5,032 nucleotides of DNA from Desulfobacteraceae bacterium (GTDB lineage Bacteria; Desulfobacterota; Desulfobacteria; Desulfobacterales; Desulfobacteraceae), in NCBI GenBank assembly GCA_003354055.1, contig PIVQ01000553.1:1-5032 (forward strand). Direction: 5' to 3'. Numbering within the stretch: the stretch's first letter is position 1; each line of letters begins with the position of its first letter. Below, in pieces: positions 1-4,865 of this stretch. The translations under genes and the position numbers were made by a program. The notes beneath the pieces are model-generated. The model did not search any database. It saw nothing but the letters and a program-made list of their open reading frames with translations, and was not told the DNA's origin.

Positions 1-1728
1 CATATTGACCAGGAAGTTGTGCTCATGGGATGGGTTCAGAACCGCCGGGACCATGGCGGGGTTATTTTTGTGGATCTTCGGGACCGGGATGGCATTACCC
101 AGATTGTATTTAACCCGGTTATCTCTGAAGCCGTCCATGCAAAGGCCCAGGACATCAGGAGCGAATATGTCCTGGGTATCCGGGGAAAAGTGGCAGGCCG
201 TCCCGACGACATGATCAACCCCAATAGAGCCACAGGCGCCATTGAAATCCTGGTTGAGGAACTTAAGATTTTCTCCAAAGCCAAAACCCCGGCCTTCCAG
301 ATTGAAGACAGGATTGAAGCATCCGAAAGCGTCCGTCTCCAATACCGGTACTTGGACCTTAGGCGCAACCAGTTGAAGAACAATATCCTGGCCCGTCACA
401 AAGCCACCATGGCAGTTCGCAATTACCTGGACGGCAATGGATTCATTGATATCGAAACCCCTTTTCTGACCAAAAGCACCCCCGAAGGCGCAAGGGATTA
501 CCTGGTGCCCTCCAGAGTCAACCAGGGTGAATTTTATGCCCTGCCCCAATCTCCCCAGCTGTTCAAACAATTGCTCATGATTTCAGGGTTTGACAAATAT
601 TACCAGGTTGTCAGATGTTTCAGGGATGAAGATCTTCGGGCGGACCGCCAGCCGGAATTCACCCAGATCGATATGGAACTCTCCTTTGTTGACGAGACCG
701 AGATCATGGATATTGCAGAAGGCATGATCAAAGAAATTTTCAAGAACGTTCTGGATATGGATCTCACCGAACCCTTCCCCAGCCTGACCTATGCCGAGGC
801 CATTGAGCGCTTCGGCCTGGACCGTCCCGACATGAGGTTCGGCCTGGAACTTAAAAACGTATCCGACATTGTTGAAAATGCAAATTTCAAGGTTTTCGCC
901 TCTGTGGTTAAAAAGGGCGGACTGGTCAAGGCCATTAATGCCAAAGGCTGTGCTGATTTTTCCAGAAAACAGATTGATGAGCTGACCGAATATGCAGCGG
1001 TATACAGGGCCAAAGGACTTGCCTGGATCAAAATCAAGGAAGACAAATGGCAGTCTCCCATTGCCAAGTTTTTCAACGATGACGAAAAAGAAGCCTTAAG
1101 AGAACGTCTGGACCTTGAGCCCGGTGACATTGTCTTTTTTGTTGCTGACCAGCCCAAGATCACCAATGAGGCCCTTGGACAATTGCGCAACGAACTGGCC
1201 CGCCGTCTGGGAATGATTGACGCAAACGAGTACAAATTTACCTGGGTCACCCACTTCCCGCTGTTTGACTATGATGAAACGGAAAAACGGTATCAATCCC
1301 TTCATCACCCGTTTACAGCTCCCCTGGAATCGGATATTGATAAACTGGATACAGATCCCCTTGCCATCAACTCCCGGGCATATGACCTGGTGCTCAACGG
1401 AATCGAAATCGGTGGCGGATCCATCCGTATCCATGATACCGCTCTTCAGGCAAAGGTGCTTAAGTGCCTAGGCATTGATGAGGCGGAAGCTGCGGAAAAA
1501 TTCGGATTCCTCCTGGACGCTTTAGAGTCCGGAGCACCGCCCCACGGCGGTATTGCATTCGGCCTGGACCGCCTGGTCATGCTGTTGTGCAAGGAAGACT
1601 CCATCCGTAACGTCATTGCTTTCCCCAAAACCCAGAAAGCCACCTGCGTTATGACCGAAGCCCCTTCCAAAGCTGCACCTGCCCAGCTTCAGGAACTGGC
1701 CATCAAGGTGTCAAAACCTGTGGAATAG
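1..1728 (+). CDS. aspS: Aspartyl-tRNA synthetase, 5'-truncated by the window edge
   Basis: Cytoplasmic class IIb aminoacyl-tRNA synthetase that charges tRNA with aspartate using ATP. The frame is open from base 1, and 575 residues remain. Compared with the E. coli enzyme (590 aa), about 15-20 N-terminal residues lie outside the window. In window numbering, residues 1 to about 100 are the OB-fold anticodon-binding domain (RRDHGGVIFVDLRD). Class II motif 1 is near 147-156 (GFIDIETPFL). The Asp-site loop QSPQLFKQ is near 183-190. Motif 2 is FRDEDLRADRQPEF at 207-220. A bacterial-type GAD insertion lies roughly at 285-415. GGGSIRIHD starts at 471, and motif 3 (GIAFGLDRL) covers 517-525 with the ATP-binding Arg524. 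All catalytic motifs are intact. An internal GTG at 19 and ATG at 25 are not the true start, because homology continues to base 1. A His replaces E. coli Leu30 in the RRDHGG segment, a feature linked to relaxed tRNA discrimination. An intrinsic terminator follows 20 nt after the stop. Confidence 0.98.
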   Translation, partial: HIDQEVVLMGWVQNRRDHGGVIFVDLRDRDGITQIVFNPVISEAVHAKAQDIRSEYVLGIRGKVAGRPDDMINPNRATGAIEILVEELKIFSKAKTPAFQIEDRIEASESVRLQYRYLDLRRNQLKNNILARHKATMAVRNYLDGNGFIDIETPFLTKSTPEGARDYLVPSRVNQGEFYALPQSPQLFKQLLMISGFDKYYQVVRCFRDEDLRADRQPEFTQIDMELSFVDETEIMDIAEGMIKEIFKNVLDMDLTEPFPSLTYAEAIERFGLDRPDMRFGLELKNVSDIVENANFKVFASVVKKGGLVKAINAKGCADFSRKQIDELTEYAAVYRAKGLAWIKIKEDKWQSPIAKFFNDDEKEALRERLDLEPGDIVFFVADQPKITNEALGQLRNELARRLGMIDANEYKFTWVTHFPLFDYDETEKRYQSLHHPFTAPLESDIDKLDTDPLAINSRAYDLVLNGIEIGGGSIRIHDTALQAKVLKCLGIDEAEAAEKFGFLLDALESGAPPHGGIAFGLDRLVMLLCKEDSIRNVIAFPKTQKATCVMTEAPSKAAPAQLQELAIKVSKPVE

Positions 1729-1748
1729 AAAAAAAGCGATTATCGAAT

Positions 1749-1785
1749 AAAAAGCGCCCGGTTTCGTTGAAACCGGGCGCTTTTT
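1749..1785 (+). terminator. Intrinsic terminator of aspS
   Basis: A perfect 16-bp inverted repeat (AAAAAGCGCCCGGTTT and its complement) surrounds a 5-nt loop CGTTG. It has a GC-rich core and ends in five T residues. It lies 20 nt after the aspS stop. The A-tract on the left side makes it symmetric enough to work in both directions, but no minus-strand gene approaches it. Confidence 0.95.
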
Positions 1786-1848
1786 AATTATAACGATGTT
1801 ATACCCAAGCTTTTGTTTTCTTAAAGAAAAACCCTGTTCACACTTGTA

Positions 1849-1877
1849 TTGACAAGGCTGATTTTGCTACTTTACAA
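1849..1877 (+). promoter_or_regulatory. Candidate sigma70-type promoter for the 1936-3080 operon
   Basis: A perfect -35 hexamer TTGACA lies at 1849-1854, after the aspS terminator and before the next gene. A weak -10-like element (TTTACA at 1871-1876 or TTACAA at 1872-1877) follows at a 16-17 nt spacing. The -10 match is poor, so either an activator is needed or the call is wrong. Its placement between a strong terminator and a strong ribosome binding site supports a transcription start here. The leader would be about 50 nt. Confidence 0.4.
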
Positions 1878-1935
1878 ACGAATTCAAAAATGTATACCAG
1901 AGGCGTCCATTTGCCGGCGCTGAAAAGGAGGACCC

Positions 1936-2244
1936 ATGACCCTGTACTGGACAAGTGTTGAGTTTGATATTTTAAACCCTGCTGCCTATGAAGACTGCAT
2001 CGGCGGCTTTGTGTATCTGTTTTTAAATGCACGGGATGTTCAGGATGCCATGCAAAAAATAAAGGCGGATGTTGAAGAAGAGGATCTTAAGATAAATATT
2101 ATAGAGTTTGTTGCCCCCTACGAGGGCGTCCCCTGGGATTCAAAGGAAGATCAACTCCTGTATGATGCCCTGGCATCGGAGGCAGCATCAGGCGATGAGG
2201 TTGTCTGGGATGAAATCTCTGCCTATGAATCCAAAAATGATTGA
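1936..2244 (+). CDS. Small acidic protein of unrecognised family (102 aa)
   Basis: I do not recognise this family. The start is well supported by a near-consensus Shine-Dalgarno AAGGAGG at 1925-1931, 4 nt before the ATG. The protein is strongly acidic, with 24 Asp/Glu against 6 Lys/Arg. It has no signal peptide, no convincing membrane segment and only one Cys (residue 21). The N-terminal half (residues 3-60) reads as strand, strand (GGFVYLFLNA), amphipathic helix (residues 33-49), strand (LKINIIEFVAP), which could be a small alpha/beta sandwich. The C-terminal part is helical and acidic. It is the first gene of a probable operon: its stop is 6 nt before the DksA-like gene. Base composition matches the neighbouring core genes, so recent transfer is not indicated. 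An exact function cannot be given. Confidence 0.85.
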   Translation: MTLYWTSVEFDILNPAAYEDCIGGFVYLFLNARDVQDAMQKIKADVEEEDLKINIIEFVAPYEGVPWDSKEDQLLYDALASEAASGDEVVWDEISAYESKND

Positions 2245-2250
2245 AATCAG

Positions 2251-2604
2251 ATGAAAATTTCTGAAAAAGATATGCTTAAGCAGGCTATCCTTGATAAGAT
2301 AAAGATTCTGGAAAAAAAAGTTGAAAGCTTCGGGGAGTTATCAAAGCCGGTCTCACCGGATAATGCCATAGGCCGGCTGACACGAATGGAAGCCATCAAC
2401 AGCAGAAGTATCAATGAGGCCTCCCTTGCAGCGGCAAAGCAAACCCTGAATGCCCTTAAAAAGGCCCTGGAATTGATTGATGATCCGGATTTTGGAGACT
2501 GCACCCATTGTGAGGAACCCATTCCGTATAAAAGACTGCTGATCATGCCGGAAGCCTCTCTTTGTGTCTCATGTGCGCAAAAATTAAGTTCAAACCGCCT
2601 CTAA
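2251..2604 (+). CDS. DksA/TraR-family C4 zinc-finger protein (117 aa)
   Basis: Members of this family bind in the secondary channel of RNA polymerase and tune transcription, often together with ppGpp. The C-terminal zinc finger is complete: Cys84-x2-Cys87 (CTHC) and Cys105-x2-Cys108 (CVSC), separated by 17 residues, with the typical EPIPYKRLLIMPEASLCVSC pattern. Residues 3-26 and about 45-77 form the two helices of the expected coiled coil. The segment DNAIGRLTRMEAIN (37-50) is typical of a short TraR/DksA subgroup. At 117 aa it is shorter than E. coli DksA (151 aa), and the tip carries no clear DxxDxA motif, so a paralogue with a narrower role is likelier than true DksA. The ribosome binding site is weak, and the gene starts 6 nt after the previous stop, which suggests translational coupling. 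Confidence 0.9.
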   Translation: MKISEKDMLKQAILDKIKILEKKVESFGELSKPVSPDNAIGRLTRMEAINSRSINEASLAAAKQTLNALKKALELIDDPDFGDCTHCEEPIPYKRLLIMPEASLCVSCAQKLSSNRL

Positions 2605-2615
2605 GAGAAGAATAA

Positions 2616-3080
2616 TTGTCGACCATAAAAAAAATGCAAATCTGGGTTGATGCAGATGCCTGCCCTGTAAAGATTAAAGAGCTGCTGTACCGGATTGCAC
2701 AACGAACAAAGCTACAGATTACCCTGGTGGCCAATCAGGCCCTCAGGGTTCCAAAATCCCCCTTCATAAAAACCCTTGCCGTAGCTGCCGGCTTTGATGT
2801 TGCGGACAATGAAATACTCAAGCTTATGACCCGAGGGGATCTGGTCATTACAAATGATATCCCCCTGGCAGCCCAGATCCTTGAGAAGGAAGGAAGCGCC
2901 ATCAATTTCAGAGGTGACTTTTTCACAGAAGAGGAAATTCGATCCTGCCTCTACGTCAGAGATATTAAAGAGACACTCAGATCAAGCGGTATAGATACCC
3001 AGGGCCCCCGCCCCATGAACCAGAAAGACTGCCAGCAATTCTCCAATGCCATGGACAGGTTTTTATCATCCGGGAGATAA
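2616..3080 (+). CDS. yaiI: YaiI/YqxD family (DUF188) protein
   Basis: The sequence closely follows E. coli YaiI over its whole length: IWVDADACPVKIKELLYR, LVANQALRVP, VAAGFDVADNEI, GDLVITNDIPLAAQ, INFRGDFFTEEEIR and the C-terminal GIDTQGPRPMNQKD. The family has an Asp-rich PIN-like arrangement (acidic residues in VDADACP and TNDIPLA), so a metal-dependent nuclease role is possible, but its biochemical function is unproven. The start is uncertain. A TTG at 2616 sits 5 nt after AGAAG (2606-2610), giving 154 aa. The alternative ATG at 2634 gives a protein beginning MQIWVDADACP, exactly like the E. coli start, but has only an A-tract in front. The gene is 11 nt downstream of the DksA-like gene and is the last of the operon. 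No intrinsic terminator follows immediately; the accessory insert begins 7 nt after the stop. Confidence 0.93.
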   Translation: MSTIKKMQIWVDADACPVKIKELLYRIAQRTKLQITLVANQALRVPKSPFIKTLAVAAGFDVADNEILKLMTRGDLVITNDIPLAAQILEKEGSAINFRGDFFTEEEIRSCLYVRDIKETLRSSGIDTQGPRPMNQKDCQQFSNAMDRFLSSGR

Positions 3081-3086
3081 AAAAAA

Positions 3087-3120
3087 TAGCGAGAACAGCT
3101 GGAGCAGCGAGAACAGTTAT
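3087..3120 (+). repeat. Left-end paired repeats (AGCGAGAACAG, two copies)
   Basis: Two direct copies of AGCGAGAACAG lie at 3088-3098 and 3106-3116, separated by 7 nt. The second is followed by TTAT. The 15-mer AGCGAGAACAGTTAT (3106-3120) occurs again, inverted, at 4772-4786. A small GCTG-GAG-CAGC hairpin (3098-3108) lies between the copies. Paired sites like this resemble recombinase binding sites at an element end, which is inference. Confidence 0.8.
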
Positions 3121-3152
3121 GGTAGGGTTTAACAGCAACATTTAGGCTACCA
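3120..3152. other. Hairpin next to the left repeats
   Basis: TGGTAG (3120-3125) pairs perfectly with CTACCA (3147-3152) around a 21-nt loop. The loop contains GGTTTAAC, an 8-mer also present inside the large structured element at 4645-4652. No T-run follows, so it is not an intrinsic terminator. It could be part of the element end. Confidence 0.4.
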
Positions 3153-3209
3153 CCACCCAGACTCGTTCAAAAATGCACACTAAGAAGAATCAGCAAGCAT
3201 GACACTGAT

Positions 3210-3234
3210 TATTAACTTTTAGTACCAGTTAATA
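3210..3234. other. AT-rich hairpin in the yaiI / TIR-like intergenic region
   Basis: TATTAACT (3210-3217) pairs with AGTTAATA (3227-3234) around a 9-nt loop. A second weak stem, ATCCTT/AAGGAT, lies at 3275-3293. Apart from these and the repeats at its left edge, the 3081-3362 gap holds no open frame or terminator that I can support. Confidence 0.35.
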
Positions 3235-3362
3235 TTCAAAGGTGTATATCGAATTTCTCAAGATTCCAATTGATATCCTTAACCACAAAGGATCAGGCGG
3301 TAGTTTTGACAGGGATAATTATGCTTAGATGTGATGTCTTGTAACTTATTTTTAATTTTTTA

Positions 3363-3977
3363 CTAAGAAGTTTTTATTTCTTCATCCATATGAACAAGTA
3401 ATTCAGGTAATGGAAGTCTGTCTATATCCTTTTTGTTAAATCCTTCCTTTGATTTTTTTTCGTATAAATTTGCATAGAAAAAATTATAGCCATCCCAAAT
3501 CGAACTGGCACTTGGGGCATCTTTCAAACCATTTTCAGCAAACCAGTTTCTAACTGAATAAACTATCTCCTCCGGTTGGCCTTCATGACATTTGCAATCA
3601 CCGAAAGACAAATCTGATAAAGCTTTCTGAGTACTATATCTTTCCTCTTCAAGAATTAAAATTACTTTTTCTCTATATTTTTTCCCAGCTTTATAATCTC
3701 TACAGCCTAAATCTAAACCTAATTCAAATGGCATATTTTGTCTAAAGTATTCGCCTATTTTTTTTGATTTTGCTCTGCTCAAATCATGAATACCATATTT
3801 TGAAGATTCAATTAGTTCCTTTATTTTGTACAACCTAACTTCACCCGAGTCACTCCTTTCTGATGCGAATCGGGGAGTAAATCCGAGCCTTTTAACAGCA
3901 TATAATAGTGCTTTCATTGAAGGATAATAAGCTTTGTCAAAAGGGCAATTGATAAAGACATTTTTTTCGAAACTCAT
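3363..3977 (-). CDS. TIR / nucleoside-deoxyribosyltransferase-like protein (204 aa)
   Basis: I do not know a name for this family, but the pattern is one I associate with uncharacterised bacterial proteins. Residues 7-14 VFINCPFD form a hydrophobic first strand with a polar loop. SERSDSGEVRLYKI (39-52) has a conserved-looking acidic and Arg cluster. KYGIHDLSR (60-68) is a strand ending in an Asp-Leu-Ser-Arg loop. NMPFELGLDLG (81-91) has a Glu followed by Leu-Gly. VILILEEERYSTQ follows at 105-117, then DCKCHEG (127-133) and VRNWF (142-146). The strand-D-L-S-R and E-L-G pattern resembles the TIR / nucleoside 2-deoxyribosyltransferase-like superfamily, whose members bind or cleave nucleotides or NAD; Glu85 would be the candidate catalytic residue. 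That fold call is inference. The start follows a weak AAGAGA, 3 nt after the DUF2188 gene's stop, so the two are probably co-translated. By rough tally the gene is about one-third G+C, much lower than aspS, which suggests transfer. Confidence 0.85.
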   Translation of the reverse strand: MSFEKNVFINCPFDKAYYPSMKALLYAVKRLGFTPRFASERSDSGEVRLYKIKELIESSKYGIHDLSRAKSKKIGEYFRQNMPFELGLDLGCRDYKAGKKYREKVILILEEERYSTQKALSDLSFGDCKCHEGQPEEIVYSVRNWFAENGLKDAPSASSIWDGYNFFYANLYEKKSKEGFNKKDIDRLPLPELLVHMDEEIKTS

Positions 3978-3980
3978 AAT

Positions 3981-4202
3981 TTATCTCTTAGTTGATTTTT
4001 CCCATTTTTGGATTGATCCGTCTTTTTTATGAATCACTACGTCACTACCAGATTTTTTTTGTCTCCGTGCATCCTTTATAGCTTCATCTTTTGTCTTATG
4101 TACTTTTGAGGCCCTTTTCGTGCCTTCCTTTTTAACAGCCCAGCCAGAATCACGCTTTACAACGTGGGTTCGTTTTGGAGTTGTGTTCTTTTTCTTAGCC
4201 AT
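3981..4202 (-). CDS. Small basic DUF2188 protein (73 aa)
   Basis: This matches the DUF2188 pattern: THVVKRDSGWAVKKEGTKRASKVHKTKDEAI (12-42, key residues HVV, GWAV and the A-S-x-V-H-x-T turn), then VVIHKKDGSIQKW (55-67). The whole protein is close to one domain. It is very basic, with 25 Lys/Arg against 8 Asp/Glu, so nucleic-acid contact is plausible but unproven. Upstream on the minus strand are AAGGGG (4217-4222) and a closer AAGGA (4205-4209). The first is 14 nt and the second only 2 nt from the ATG, so the start is reasonable but not decisive. It is the first gene of a two-gene unit, and its stop is 3 nt before the TIR-like gene. A role as partner, adaptor or antitoxin of that gene is inferred from the linkage only. 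Confidence 0.88.
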   Translation of the reverse strand: MAKKKNTTPKRTHVVKRDSGWAVKKEGTKRASKVHKTKDEAIKDARRQKKSGSDVVIHKKDGSIQKWEKSTKR

Positions 4203-4282
4203 TTTCCTTTTTCGCCCCTTATCTCTGATGAGGTAAGATAAGTTTGAATATACCTTACATATTTATATCGATAGAATCAGAT

Positions 4283-4312
4283 AATTTATCCCTATCAGAA
4301 TTGTTTTTTCAA
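4283..4312 (-). promoter_or_regulatory. Weak candidate promoter for the DUF2188/TIR-like pair
   Basis: On the minus strand, TTGAAA (4312-4307) and TAAATT (4288-4283) are 18 nt apart, about 80 nt before the DUF2188 ATG. The region is AT-rich, so chance matches are common. The -35 overlaps a small hairpin (4301-4317). This is the best pair I found, with low confidence. Confidence 0.25.
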
Positions 4313-4496
4313 AACAACCGGTAAAAATACTCAATAAACTTTAATTTAAAATTTTTCCGGCAATTAATCAAATTTCAATTTGAATTATTTCTCAAGACTA
4401 CTTGCATCCAATAAAATTCCTGTAAAGGATTTTTCTGGTAGTCTTTATGCCGCCTTCCGGCCCGCCCGCCCTCAGTGCCGAATTCAACGTTTGAAT
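4301..4496. repeat. Run of six consecutive hairpins upstream of the DUF2188 gene
   Basis: This gene-free stretch consists largely of adjacent inverted repeats. H1: TTGTTTT/AAAACAA (4301-4317, 3-nt loop). H2: CCGGTAAAAAT (4318-4328) with ATTTTTCCGG (4351-4360), one bulged T. H3: CAAATT-TC-AATTTG core with weaker extension (4362-4388). H4: AAGACTA (4394-4400) with TAGTCTT (4439-4445), enclosing a second stem from CCA at 4408 to TGG at 4438 around loop TGTAAA, with a 7-nt bulge on the left arm. H5: GCCG-CCTTC-CGGC (4449-4461). H6: ATTCAA-CGT-TTGAAT (4482-4496). None has a terminator T-run. An attachment/recombination region, an origin-like region or a structured leader RNA are all possible. Confidence 0.55.
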
Positions 4497-4539
4497 CCTA
4501 AATGATTTCTATTTTTCCTTTTGCATACCCGGTGGGTGA

Positions 4540-4678
4540 GGCAGCGGTAGGGTGAGGGGGTGGAGTGGTGTAAATTTTCGGGGCATCATGGACTGAGAGA
4601 ACCGTAAAATTTCCGCTTCGTAAGCAGTCAGGACGACTGCTGGAGGTTTAACGGAATCCCCCTCGCCCTATCGTTGCC
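4540..4678 (+). ncRNA. Candidate structured RNA with a 21-bp closing stem
   Basis: The outer stem pairs 4540-4560 with 4658-4678: all 21 positions pair, three as G-U wobbles (4544/4674, 4547/4671, 4553/4665). The inner stem pairs 4602-4614 with 4642-4654: 12 of 13 pair, two as U-G (4610/4646, 4611/4645), with one A-A mismatch. The apical hairpin is GCAGTC-AGGAC-GACTGC (4624-4640). All five wobbles become A-C mismatches on the other strand, so plus-strand RNA is favoured. A plus-strand transcript would run into the hairpin at 4788-4840. No promoter or protein is evident, and I do not recognise a known RNA family. A MITE-like DNA palindrome is the main alternative. Confidence 0.5.
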
Positions 4679-4759
4679 GGGTCTGAGTGATACCGCTTGG
4701 AGCCTATGCAGCTTAGGATCGAAAAGCAAATAATCTGTCAGCCGAAGGTTCTCCACCTG

Positions 4760-4787
4760 CTGCTCTCGCTGATAACTGTTCTCGCTA
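4760..4787 (-). repeat. Right-end paired repeats (AGCGAGAACAG, inverted)
   Basis: Read on the minus strand, TAGCGAGAACAG (4787-4776) is followed after 5 nt by AGCGAGAGCAG (4770-4760, one mismatch). This mirrors the left-end pair at 3087-3120. The outer copy with its TTAT extension matches 3106-3120 over 15 nt. It directly abuts the left arm of the minE terminator hairpin. Confidence 0.8.
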
Positions 4788-4840
4788 TAAACGCAAAAAC
4801 GCCCGGTGCCATCATGTGGAACCGGACGTTTTTGCGTTTA
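4788..4840 (-). terminator. Intrinsic terminator of minE, probably bidirectional
   Basis: A 20-position inverted repeat (4788-4807 with 4821-4840) surrounds a 13-nt loop. On the minus strand the single non-Watson-Crick position (4802/4826) is a G-U wobble, so the hairpin is fully paired. The GC core CGTCCGGT/ACCGGGCG is followed by TTTTT. It lies 25 nt past the minE stop. On the plus strand the same hairpin has one C-A mismatch but also a T5 run, so it could end transcripts from the left as well. Confidence 0.9.
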
Positions 4841-4865
4841 TCATAACACCCTCTGGGTGAACTGG

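Larger units (their letters stand above)
3087..4787. mobile_element. Candidate non-autonomous element bounded by inverted repeats
   Basis: The segment is bounded by TAGCGAGAACAG at 3087-3098 and its reverse complement at 4776-4787. Each end carries a second subterminal copy in the same inward orientation (3106-3116; 4760-4770, one mismatch). It lies exactly between the yaiI stop and the minE terminator hairpin. It carries two AT-rich minus-strand genes plus hairpin-rich noncoding DNA, while both flanks are core genes of higher G+C. No transposase or integrase is encoded, so movement would need a protein in trans. The outermost TA on both sides is compatible with a TA target duplication, but that is weak because TA is self-complementary. 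This could also be a genomic repeat family that happens to flank the genes. Confidence 0.4.

Noticed and set aside
789..1250. Minus-strand open frame of about 150 codons inside aspS
   Set aside because: It is antisense to a fully conserved stretch of aspS, is Ser/Arg-rich with no family features and has no ribosome site. Other antisense frames in aspS (36-383, 1096-1434, 1446-1670) fail for the same reasons.
1838..2032. Minus-strand frame across the operon promoter region
   Set aside because: It overlaps the strong ribosome site and start of the 102-aa gene, and has low-complexity content and no support of its own.
2247..2926. Minus-strand frames opposite the DksA-like gene and yaiI
   Set aside because: They mirror conserved plus-strand genes; their composition reflects the complementary strand.
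3087..3120. CRISPR array
   Set aside because: There are only two 11-bp copies with a 7-nt gap, far too short for repeats and spacers, and no cas genes.
3179..3370. Direct 9-mer ACTAAGAAG at 3179-3187 and 3362-3370
   Set aside because: It is short and AT-rich, has no relation to the element ends, and one copy overlaps the stop codon of the TIR-like gene. Chance is sufficient.
4394..4445. Intrinsic terminator for a plus-strand transcript
   Set aside because: It is a good hairpin, but no T-run follows and no plus-strand gene precedes it.
4540..4678. Integron attC site
   Set aside because: It is an imperfect palindrome of plausible length, but RYYYAAC and GTTRRRY core boxes are not found at its ends, and no integrase is present.
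4301..4787. Retron or group II intron RNA
   Set aside because: No reverse transcriptase is encoded nearby and no recognisable domain V-type hairpin was found near the 3' side. A structured RNA call is kept without a family name.
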